The notes under the pieces are model-generated. The model saw only the letters and a program-made list of their open reading frames with translations, was not told the origin of the DNA and searched no databases. A stretch of DNA of 64,000 bases. It comes from Selaginella moellendorffii (Eukaryota > Streptophyta > Lycopodiopsida > Selaginellales > Selaginellaceae). Location of the stretch: assembly GCF_000143415.4 (NCBI RefSeq), contig NW_003314305.1, positions 894,982 to 958,981 on the forward strand, written 5' to 3'. This document shows positions 23,280 to 31,965 of this stretch, piece after piece. The position numbers were made by a program, and so were the translations under genes. How positions within the stretch are numbered: position 1 is the stretch's first letter; every line of letters starts with the position of its first letter.

Positions 23280-23587
23280 CAACATCGCTGACTGGAGCAG
23301 CGTCGTGAGTGAGCATGACTCAGGCAGTGAGCTTGACGAGAAGAGTTCTCAGACTTTCGCGGGAGCTGGCTCTTGTTCTTGAAGGGAATGTTCACCAGAA
23401 TAAAAGTGAGGTGGCAAGGTTCATTCTCGCAGCAGCAGCAGCAGCAGTCGAGCAAGATGACAACGGCAGGGTTTGGGTATTTCTCCCATCTCGGTTCTCT
23501 CATGGGCTTCATCATGATCCTCAACCAAATAGTTCTGCACCACGTCTGGTTCCTTCTGGAGCTCAAACTCAAGAGGTTTGTAACTTG
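23280..23587 (+). pseudogene. N-terminal stub of a BCS1-like AAA-ATPase gene
   Basis: The 5' UTR-like part (from GTGAGCATGACTCA near 23309, with a CAG run at 23430-23447) and the first about 43 codons from ATG 23457 (GYFSHLGSLMGFIMILNQIV, then VWFLLELKLKRFVTW) match the intact gene at 17553-18977. Homology stops at about 23587, right after the VTW codons, and 17 bp later the frame ends. The ATPase domain is absent. A possible spliced unknown gene follows directly. Confidence 0.8.
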
Positions 23588-23662
23588 GGGTGAAATTGGT
23601 TGCTGCAAAAACAGGTAGTTAACTAACTGCTTTCTTGTTTTCTCATAATTTTTTTTCTTCCA

Positions 23663-24223
23663 GGTTTGAATCTTTCATCAAAAGATATTCAGCACTTAGC
23701 AATTACAACTATGAGTGTTTGTAACACTGTAATAGAAGACTGTATGAAGCTAACAGGACACAAGAGGGTGGAAAAATGGAACATAAGGTTTTTGCTAACC
23801 ATTTTGTCATTAATGCTTCTTTTTTTAACAAGTACGATCACTCTGGGAAAGCCAAGAGAACGGCGATGTCATCAGTTCTGTATAACTGGTATGATTGTAC
23901 TGGTCGTCTGAAAAACTACCAAGACGAATTTAGAAAAGCATCGGAGTATATTGTATGGTGTTACAAGGTTGGTAAACCTTTAAATGAGGATCCATTGGAT
24001 CTTCAAGATTGCCATCTTGTTTCTTTTGGTAATTAAAAGCTTTTTTTTTTGGAGGTTTAACACTCTTTTCAATTCAGGTGGAAATGACAATCAACAGACT
24101 CAAATTCGTGGCAGCAACAACAAACTTTTGGTAAGAAAACCAAAAACTTTATAATCTTTATAATGGAACTTTCTCTTTTCTCTATTTTAGGTGGTCCTAG
24201 GTAGCAACAGCTTTCTCCAATAG
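23663..24223 (+). CDS. Uncharacterised, possibly spliced reading frame
   Basis: After a good acceptor (TTTTTTCTTCCAG, ending at 23664) protein-like sequence appears in segments. GLNLSSKDIQHLAITTMSV lies in one frame, and then VFANHFVINASFFNKYD with LYNWYDCTGRLKNYQDEF in another. A small exon follows that begins after CAG with GGTGGAAATGAC, and then an ending at TAG 24221. Several downstream segments also start AG|GTGG, giving similar symmetric small exons up to about 24400. I do not recognise a family. It may be a lineage-specific gene, a transposon-captured fragment or a decayed host gene. It lies directly behind the AAA stub, so a chimeric transcript is conceivable. Confidence 0.3.
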
Positions 24224-24654
24224 AAGAGATCCACCAACAGGAACTGAATCACCACCAAGTTCTGGACGTGATTGAAGAGCAGCGAGGTAAGAAAATTCTT
24301 TCTTTCCTTTTTTCTTTCAATTTAGTTTTCTCTTTGTTTCAGGTGGACACGACAAGCAACACGAGATTGTGCCAGAGCATGGTGAGCAACAGGAATCAAT
24401 CATTTCTTGAGACAAAGGTAAAGTTTATTTAATTTGAATTCTTTATTTCTAACTTTTGATCTTGTTTTGTAGATCTTGACGATAATGAGTTACTTTTAGC
24501 TTTATCCAAAGATCCAAGAGTTGCAAAAGCTTTAGCACTATTAATTAGCATCACCACATTTCACCATTATACTGTGAGTAATTGTGTCATTGTATTCAAT
24601 GGTCATAGCCAAAATGAACTTGAATTATTCAAGATTGCTTTGATAAAAAAATAA

Positions 24655-24810
24655 AAAAGCAATTGCATCTCATGTGATTGGAGAATGTGGTTACTAGCAA
24701 CCAAGTTCTCTAGAACCTGGATGATAGCAGCCACATTCTCTAGAACCTAGTAGCTGTCAACCATGTTCTTCAGAATGTGGTTGACAGCAGTAAAATTCTC
24801 GCAGAAAGCC
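24655..24810. repeat. Imperfect tandem repeat with hairpin
   Basis: Three to four diverged copies of a unit like AGCAACCAAGTTCTCTAGAACCTGG, the last forming an inverted repeat (TGTCAACCATGTTCT TC AGAATGTGGTTGACA, two mismatched positions). It lies just upstream of the rearranged AAA gene copy. Confidence 0.55.
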
Positions 24811-24928
24811 TGACTAAATCTAATGGCTACCAACGGTTGGACCAAGTTAACGGGCGAACCACAGCCCATTAAAGTGAGGTGGCAAGGTCAGATTTTTCTC
24901 ATTCTCGCAGCAGCAGCAGTCTAACAAG

Positions 24929-26268
24929 ATGACAATGGCAGGGTTTGGGTATTTCTCCCATCTCGGTTCTCTCATGGGCTTCATCATGATCCTCAACCAG
25001 ATAGTTCCGCGCCACGTCTGGTTCCTTCTGGAGCTCAAGCTCAAGAGGTTTGTAACTTGGCTATGGTGGGAGACAGAGCTCTCAATCCCAGAGTACGTCC
25101 GCAACAACAATAACGAGATCTACGACCTGGTCGACCTCTACGTTGCTCACCTCACCGACACCAACACCAAGAGCTCGGCAAACAGGATCCAGTTCACGCG
25201 AGTGAAGAACGCCAGCAAGCCGAATTGCAACCTCACCAGGGGCGAGCGAGTGGAGGACAAGTTCAAAGGCGTCACATTCTCCTGGGTCTTCAACGTCACC
25301 GAGCCCTCCAACGGCGGAGGATTCAGCTATTTTGATCGAAGTGGAGGAACCCAGCGAGAGTACGTTGTCCAAGTTCACAGGAGGCACAAGTATACAAACG
25401 CTCCATCTTTCTCCTTGGACTCTTCACTGGTTTCTTCCTCCGGCGCTGGCTTTCCCCTTTTCTTGAGCTCCAGCGAGCAGTCAATGTCCTCGATCACGAT
25501 GATCGCCTTGTTGGAAATCCCCATGAGCAGCTTCCTCAAGTCGGCATTGCTCTTCACCTCCGTCAGCTCCATGTCATAGACATCGTACTGCGTGTAGTTT
25601 GCTATGGCAGCGATGAGTGACGACTTCCCAGTCCCCGGAGGCCCGTATAAGAGATACCCGCGTTTCCAAGCCCTCCCAACTCTCTCAAAGAAATCCTTAC
25701 CAGCCATGAAGGAATCCAAGTCCTGGACGATCTTGTTCTTGAGCTCGGGATCCAGCGCCAGGCTCGAGAACGTCGAGGCATGCTTGAAAGGCACCGATCT
25801 CCACGGCTGGTTCCTGTAGTCGTCCGATTTTCCTATGTTGGTGTAGAGCTGCCGGTCCTGGTTCTGGCGCTTCAAGCTCTCTCCGAGCTTGATCACTTCC
25901 CTCATGTACTCAGCGAGAGGATCATCATCTTTACGACAAATCACAAGGAAGATCTGGATCCCGCACTGCTGCGGTCGGGCAGGATGGACCTTCACATTTT
26001 GATGGGCTACTGTGGATTTGAGGCGTTCAAGGTGCTGGCGTGGACTCACCTTGAGATCTCGCAGAAGGGCGAGTTTGAGAAGGAGTTTGGAGAGATCGAG
26101 GAGCTGATCGCCAAGGTTGAGATCACTCCTGCTGATATCGCGGAGGCGTTGATCCAGAACAGGGGGAACTCGAGAGGGGCTCTAGAGAAAGTGATTGAGG
26201 CTCTTCGAGATCGAATGGAGCAGGGTGCGAAGAAAGAAGAAGAGGGGGGTAAAAATAAAATACCCTAA
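24929..26268 (+). pseudogene. BCS1-like AAA-ATPase copy with an inverted central segment
   Basis: Three blocks, each nearly identical to the intact gene at 17553-18977. Block 1 (24929-25390, +) encodes the N-terminal part from MTMAGFGYF to VVQVHRRHK. Block 2 (25401-25911) is in the opposite orientation and encodes, on the minus strand, EYMREVIKLGES through Walker A GPPGTGKSS and Walker B IIVIEDIDCS to EESKEKDG. Block 3 (25912-26268, +) resumes with SERIIIFTTNHKEDLDP and runs to the C-terminal stop. About 100 bp, coding for the conserved VTLSGLLNFIDGLWS region, is missing and 10 bp (TATACAAACG) are new at the left junction. Read straight through, block 1 yields a 216-residue protein with no ATPase. 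It cannot encode a working AAA protein unless the segment is flipped back, and even then about 33 codons are lacking. Confidence 0.9.
25401..25911 (-). other. Inverted 511-bp segment inside the AAA copy
   Basis: Corresponds to 17987-18503 of the intact gene; the 6-bp length difference is explained by a small deletion (ANSDDWGYRKKP becomes GKSDDYRNQP). The left junction is CACAAG/TATACAAACG/CTCCATC and the right junction is GTACTC/AGCGAGAGG. No inverted repeats of note flank the segment. Confidence 0.9.
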
Positions 26269-26499
26269 ACATTGCACTAATCGTTATTAAAGTAACATTT
26301 AACTATGTTTTATGTTGATTATGAGGTACTTGTAGTACGGTCAATTGAGATCAAGTCCCAGATGGATCGGCTATGCGATGCGTTTGCAATGAGGAGGAGA
26401 ATTCTTCGTGGAAGAAGTTGGTGGTCACTGTGGCTCATTCATTCATAGAAGTTTAAATCATTCCACTAAGCTGGTTTTCGATCGCGCTTAATCGTGTTT

Positions 26500-26900
26500 G
26501 CTAGAATGCGATGCTTACGGCATAGCTCATTTGACCGCTGAGGACATCGACATGGGTGCTCAGTATGAGAGCTTGATGATTGCGTAAATTCTTCCTAGCT
26601 ACCTTTTGCATCATACTTCTCAAACTCGAGTAAACTCTCAATGTATGTTGCTCCAGTGATTTGCATTTCAGGCACAAGATCGAGATGTCGTCTTTATTGC
26701 AGAAGCAGACAAGAGCAGCAAAGTTTTCCATCGATAGCAGCCGTGAAAGCCATGTCGGAAGCTGTTAACACGCCCATCATGGAAGTGTGACAAACGAAAC
26801 TCTCTCGTGGTCAGTGAGGACTCGTAGGGCAGATATTGCGCCACTGCCTGATCATTGAGTTCCAAGGTTGTTTGGACACAAGGGATTCTTGACTTCGATG
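26500..26900 (-). pseudogene. Decayed FUSC transporter fragment
   Basis: The minus strand matches the FUSC gene at 6866-9605. The exon-1 start region (complement of GATAGCAGCCGTGA near 26735) is joined directly to the exon-3 segment MENFAALV..CFCNKDDISILCLKCKS, compared with MENFAVLVHAFCSND in the intact gene. Exon 2 and everything after exon 3 are missing. The upstream flank (CTGATCATTGAGTTCCAA near 26850) also matches the FUSC upstream region. It is a non-functional partial copy. Confidence 0.75.
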
Positions 26901-27026
26901 AATTATTGTTTATACTCCATCAGAGATTCATGTTCTTGACAGTTTCCAACGTAATATGTTGAAGAATATTTTACTAGAATATTCCTGCAAGCGTGTATAA
27001 AAGGGTTCTTGCTGCCGTTCCATACT

Positions 27027-28253
27027 ATGGCAAAGAGAAAGTGGGATGGCATGACCAAGACGAGGAGGAAGAGAATGGATCCCTCAATTTGGTCGCAGCT
27101 GCCTCGAGACATCCAACACCAGCTCATCACTCACCTCCCAATCCCCACCCTCTGCCGCTTCCGCTCCCTCTCCAAGGATTGGCACGCGGCAATCCTCCAG
27201 CAGCAGTCGCGGCAGCAATGGTACATCACCTTTGCCAACTCCGAGGGTGAGTTTCGCATCTCGCCCAACGGCATCTCCTGGAAGGTGTTAACTCACCCCC
27301 TCCCAGAGGCCCCAAAGGTACGCAGGATATTTGGTTCTCTGAGCACTTGCTCGGCAGGTTTGGTACTGGCCTTCTCTCTCTCGAAAACCTTTCTAGTGTT
27401 CAATCCAATGATTCAAAACAGGCACGAGCTGCTTCCGCGGCTGATCGGTAATGTGATCTTTACTGCCATTCAATCAGTGCCATGCGGCAGCGAAAGAATC
27501 TCGTACATTGTTGTTGCCGTGACTACTTCCGGTACCGCTGGCAACCTGCGGATGCACTTGTATGATTCGCGGGTGGCAGCGTGGATCTCTACTACAGACT
27601 TCCCTGTGCCAGACAATGGCGAGCTCTTCTGCCGTGGCAATAGGAACTACAACAACAAAAACATGCTGCTCCAGGGCGATCATCTGTACTTCTTCACCGT
27701 TTCGCCAGGAAATGTGACAAGGCTCAAATTATTCAACGTGTGGAACCCCAAAGCCACCCTTCGAACCGTGGCAACGTGGACGAGCCTGCCCTTGGGCTTT
27801 GATGCGGCTGGTTATGCGCGCACGGGCTTTGTAGAAAAGGATATGTCTCTCATCTCTTGTGGAGGTAATTCTTCATTCTTGTGTGGCTTTTTAAGCTGAC
27901 GATTGTAGTTATTTGCAGGAAAGATTGTGCTTGGCATACTAGAACCAAGGGATGACAACAGGAACCTTGGAAGCCGCAGGTTTGGTTTTGTGTATCTGGA
28001 CAAGGAGAGTTGCAGTTGGCAGGTGATGGCATCCTTGAGCCTTGACAGCGTTTTTTCGCCTGGGATGATAAAAAATTCCGAGTACACCACCATGATAGCT
28101 GTTGGAAACAAAAACAGTAGCGAGGTGGCACTGCTTTTTCAAGAAAAATGGGGATGCATCTTAAATCTGGCTTCTGGTACTTGGCATGCCAATTATCGGC
28201 ACCCAGTGACAAGTGCGATTCTTCCATTCCAGCCTTCCTTCCAGAATTTCTAA
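27027..28253 (+). CDS. F-box protein
   Basis: Two exons, 27027-27864 and 27919-28253, joined through GGAG|gtaatt...ttgcag|GA, about 390 residues. An N-terminal basic stretch (MAKRKWDGMTKTRRKR) leads into a canonical F-box at about residues 15-60: WSQLPRDIQHQLITHLPIPT, LCRFRSLSKDWHAAI. The rest forms the usual beta-rich substrate-binding region of plant F-box proteins, with repeated hydrophobic/aromatic strands (YIVVAVTTSG, RMHLYDSRVAAW) but no clear Kelch or LRR consensus. F-box proteins recruit targets to SCF ubiquitin ligases through SKP1; the target here is unknown. The start ATG was chosen because the frame further upstream has no other ATG. Confidence 0.88.
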
Positions 28254-28589
28254 TGACACATGTAACCTGGATTTATGAAAGAAAGTCTTAAGAACTTCTT
28301 ATCCCATGATGTTACACATCGAAGCATTAGAAATCTGCTAGCCTTCTATTGCAGGTAATGTTACAAAGCAGGCAGGTGCTGTTTCAAAGCCTTGATTGAG
28401 CACTGGAGCAGGAACATGCACCGAGAAGAAAACCAGCATCGAATGAGCTGCTGCCATAGAATTAGACGAAGCCCCGTGAAAGTGATCATGGGACAGGGAA
28501 TCCTGGGCTTGACAAGATCAGCAGCTCAGGGAGCTCCGTCTACTTTCTGCTTGCGAGCATCTCCTCCTGCTCGCCAACGTTTGAATAAT

Positions 28590-28750
28590 CAAACGTTGAC
28601 TTACGAAATCGCGGTTCATGTTGGAACTGGATCATCGCCGCCAGCGCCTATCGATGCCATGACGGTTCAAACAGCCCGGTTAACTCTACCAGTCAAGGAA
28701 AGGTCAAGGACCCGGTCAAAGACAAAGTCAACGTCCGCCACGTATAAAGG
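28590..28750 (+). promoter_or_regulatory. W-box cluster with TATA box
   Basis: Five W-box cores (TTGAC[C/T] on either strand) occur within 140 bp: near 28594, 28691, 28702, 28714 and 28726, followed 12 bp later by TATAAA at 28743-28748. This arrangement resembles a WRKY-responsive core promoter pointing to the right, toward the small spliced ORF at 28810. Function is inferred only. Confidence 0.4.
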
Positions 28751-28809
28751 ATTTTAAGATCACTCGTCAGCTAGGAGAGCTATCAGGCCGCGACGAAAGG
28801 TACTTGAAG

Positions 28810-29045
28810 ATGACCATTTGTATCAGCAGCTCTTGGATTGTAAGCACACAATAAATAGGAATTGTTTGAGTGATCTTGTTTTTTCTCACAAAACTCCCAA
28901 TCTTGTCATTGCTCTTCTACACTACACTTGTGTAGTTTCTCTACAGAAACTGGAAGAAAAGCCGTCGAACTGGCTAGAACGTCGTGCTAGGATCCGTGAT
29001 GGCATAGTTTTGCATGTCACCGCTCTTGCCAGACCGATCGTCTGA
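28810..29045 (+). CDS. Possible small spliced ORF (42 aa)
   Basis: ATG at 28810 opens 10 codons (MTICISSSWI) to a consensus donor GTAAGC at 28840. After a 107-bp interval with a good acceptor (TTTCTCTACAG, ending 28946), the frame continues in phase with KLEEKPSNWLERRARIRDGI and ends at TGA 29045. A TATA box lies 62 bp upstream of the ATG. No homology is recognised, and the coding content is too small to be decisive. Confidence 0.25.
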
Positions 29046-29179
29046 GTTCTCTTCCAGCGCAACAAATGTTGCTGCTCAACTCTAAGTATCATCTCTTAGT
29101 CAAGCACCGACAGGTTTCCTTCCTCTTGTTCCAAAACAACAGTTTTGACGTTTCTTTCTAGATCAAATCTCGCCATTGA

Positions 29180-29480
29180 TTTTTTCTTACCTTCCGTCAC
29201 ACAATGCTTGCTGCCTGAGAGAGAGTTTTTCTCCCCTTGTACGTTGTTTTCCTTTTAGTATCTCCTCGTACTGTCTCAAAGTAGCTCCAGTGATTTGGAT
29301 TTCAGGCACAAGATCTAAGGAAGCATGAACAAGAGAAGAGCTTAAAGATGGTGGGGGCAATTTCTCCGATGACAAACAAAACTCCCTCTCCCTCTCCCTC
29401 TCTCTCTCCCCTCGAGACTTAGGAGAAGACTGGACAACTGCCTGATCCTAAGCTTGATGATGAAATGAAAACGTATAATT
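29180..29480 (-). pseudogene. Second decayed FUSC transporter fragment
   Basis: Shares with the FUSC gene and the 26.5-kb remnant the exon-3/intron border region (GTGATTTGGATTTCAGGCACAAGAT at about 29289-29313) and, further right, upstream words such as GATGATGAAATGAAAA. Only a short mosaic of the original remains; a (CT)n-rich tract lies at about 29380-29415. Confidence 0.6.
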
Positions 29481-29673
29481 CTTTCTAAGTTGTGATAACA
29501 TTCGTTCTTGCCTGTGTTTTTGTCCATGCTTAATATAATAGTGTAATGTAATGTAGCCTTTAAGTGACATTTATTTAGTACCCTACCCTTAATCATCTTT
29601 ACCGTTTAACAAGGGTGACGTGTCACCGCTTTGACGCTTCAAAGTTAGGGCAAGAGAATGCGCGTCCAGAGGA

Positions 29674-30411
29674 ATGCCCCGACGAGGTGGAGGTAACTTT
29701 TGATCGCCCAGGTTGTGTATACGAGACATCGACTTGGGCATTTTCTTTTCACGCACAGGCAAGGCCCCTCCGAGGCCAAAGGCGGTGCAACGTCCCAACA
29801 GTGCTCCTCCGCCATCTGGTAAGAACACAATCGGTATGATCGCGATTCGCGACTGAAAGAACTCGTTTGTGGGCTTGTGCAGTTTACCATGCCCCGGCTC
29901 CTTCAATGCTGGGAGGCCTTGCGGCAACAATCGCGCAAGGTGGCTTTATTTTACGTGGTTTTCTAAACGATTTCTTTGAGTTTGAGCAGGAGCGGCATTT
30001 GGAACCGGTAGCGCTGTGGCGCACCGAGCAGTGGATGCCATTGCAGGACCTCGCACGGTTCACCACGAGCACACGACAGTAGCATCAGCCCAGCCAGCGA
30101 TGTCTCCGCAGAGGAGCATGGACGATTTGTGCTTGAACGCAACCAAAGCCTTCCAAGAGGTACCATTTTATTTGCTTTTCTAGTATCTATAATATAAATA
30201 ATTTTTATATATGTTCTTCTTTTAATTTGTTTTGCAGTGCGTGAATTCTAATCTCAATGATATTGGAAAGTGCCAGTTCCTGCTGGATATGCTTAACGAG
30301 TGCCGCAAAACGTCCTCAGGTGAAGTTTTTCACCAAGTTCTTTTGATTTTTTCCTTCTTTTTCCTGTTTTATTAATATGTTTAATTACAATCAGGTCCAT
30401 CCCAACCATGA
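29674..30411 (+). CDS. CHCH-domain mitochondrial protein, CHCHD2/CHCHD10 (Mix17)-like
   Basis: Six exons: 29674-29692, 29759-29818, 29883-29939, 29990-30159, 30238-30319 and 30395-30411, total 405 bp, 134 residues. The N-terminus is basic and Pro-rich (MPRRGGGKAPPRPK), as in mitochondrial members. A Gly/Ala-rich hydrophobic stretch follows (MLGGLAATIAQGAAFGTGSA), then VAHRAVDAIAGPRT, which is the family hallmark. The C-terminal CHCH domain has twin CX9C motifs: C-LNATKAFQE-C and C-QFLLDMLNE-C. Such proteins are imported into the intermembrane space through Mia40-type oxidative folding and affect cristae/MICOS and respiratory function. Exon 1 is only 19 bp. All cysteines are present, so the gene appears functional. 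The gene ends 125 bp before a tRNA gene. Confidence 0.88.
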
Positions 30412-30536
30412 GGGAGCCATCAAATTTTTAGTTTTTAGATCTTTTCAAGCCCGACGTTTCAGTTTAGCTTTCTTGAAATAATCTCTTCCAAAAGATGTAA
30501 TATTTAAGTTTTTGTGTAGAAGATTAAGATAACAAT

Positions 30537-30609
30537 GGGGATGTAGCTCAGATGGTAGAGCGCTCGCTTAGCATGCGAGAGGCACCGGGATCGATACCCG
30601 GCATCTCCA
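30537..30609 (+). tRNA. tRNA-Ala (anticodon AGC)
   Basis: 73 nt fold as a complete cloverleaf: acceptor GGGGATG pairs with CATCTCC plus discriminator A, D arm GCTC..GAGC, anticodon stem CTCGC/GCGAG with loop TTAGCAT (anticodon AGC), and T arm CCGGG-ATCGATA-CCCGG. A box (TAGCTCAGATGG) and B box (GGGATCGATACCC) are intact and there is no intron. The nearest T-run on the sense strand is TTTT about 30 bp downstream. Confidence 0.97.
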
Positions 30610-30623
30610 TTCCCTTCCGGTGA

Positions 30624-31492
30624 CACCAATCAGTGCCACGCTTTTCCTATTTTCGACCATTCTCCCGCAAGTCATTTTCCTATTTTCCACCATTCTTTTG
30701 CAAGTCATTTTCCTTGTGAGGTGCTAGATCAAATCGTTGGATGAGCCAATCGCCTTATCCCAAGACTCCACAAGCCAGTGATCCATAAGAGATTGGCTGA
30801 TACGGCAAGAAATCTATAGAGCTTCTTTTATCAGAGAAGAAGTTTCTTCTCGCCATGGATCCAGAGATCCGATCCAAACTGACCACTCCAATCCATTTTC
30901 TAAGCTTTTCTAAGAGTTTACCAAAGTAGTGGCTATGGTGGTCCAATCTACTCCTTTGGTATTCTAGTAAAATAGAACTTGGCCTCTTCCGAAATCCTCG
31001 GATTTTCTTGTGGCACAAAACAAAATCCATTTTCTAAGCTTTTCTAAGAGTTTACCAAAGTACTGGCTATGGTGGTCCAATCTACTCCTTTGGTATTCTA
31101 GTCGAATAGAACTTGGCCTCTTCCGAAATCCTCGGATTTTACACAAAAACAAAAGGAAACGTTAAGAAAACGTTAAAAATGTTACGTCGCCGCGAAGGAG
31201 ATTCCAACAGCGACGCGAGTGACTCTCGATCGACTAGATTCTTTCTTCGAGTCCATTCATACCTGCGAGGCGAAAGATTTAAAAACCCCGGACACTTGCA
31301 AAGGATCACAATGTGACTGATTGATGCTATTGACGGTTTGAGAATAGACGCGTTCCAAATAATGTAAGGTTTCAAGGAGTAAAATCGACTATTGGGCCCC
31401 TAGATCATCCACTTTTGCCACCTACATTAGAGCTATGGTACTTTTTAAAAAGTTGGTAGGGCAAATAGTATTTTTTGACTTTAAGATGAAGG
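30624..31492 (+). repeat. Dispersed repeat, copy 2 (about 870 bp)
   Basis: Same element as 21042-21888, beginning 14 bp after the tRNA-Ala gene. It has the same internal about 130-bp tandem duplication (about 30893-31018 and 31025-31140). Extra bases relative to copy 1 include CTAGATCATC near 31401. No coding capacity is evident. Confidence 0.85.
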
Positions 31493-31965
31493 TTTAACCG
31501 ACAAAGCGATTGAAACCGTGGGATGTGGGCCGATCCAACGGCATGCGAGCGCGTAACGCGCGGTACCGCGGGCGGGTGACGCGTGGCGCGTGTCGGGGAA
31601 GAGAGTGCGCCACCTGCCTGGTTGCGAATATTATCTAGATTCCCAGGAGGAGGGGGAAAAGAGAAAGCGCCCCATTGTCTTTATATATTTAGGGCTCTTG
31701 AGAGCGAGAAGCGCGGCATTCATAGCGCCCTTTTGGTGATTCTTTCTAGTTTCTCGCACGAGTAGTTTGTATAGCGGCGCCAGGGTCTCGGAGGAATGCG
31801 GCATGCTCAGGCATCGATTTTCATCGATTCTCTCGTGGTTTGAGCAGCAATAGCATGATCTTGACTGGGAATGATAGGTAGGAGGAGGAATCGGCAGCGC
31901 GGCAGGCAAAATATCTGATCCAGGGATCAAGAACATCAAGGAAGGGGGAAAGGAAATTCAAGGCG

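Noticed and set aside
24655-24810. CRISPR-like array
   Set aside because: Units are diverged with no uniform spacers, and the genome is eukaryotic.
25375-26049. Treating the 25375-26049 minus frame as a separate AAA gene
   Set aside because: It lacks start, N-terminal domain and C-terminal motifs and corresponds exactly to the inverted middle of the broken copy.
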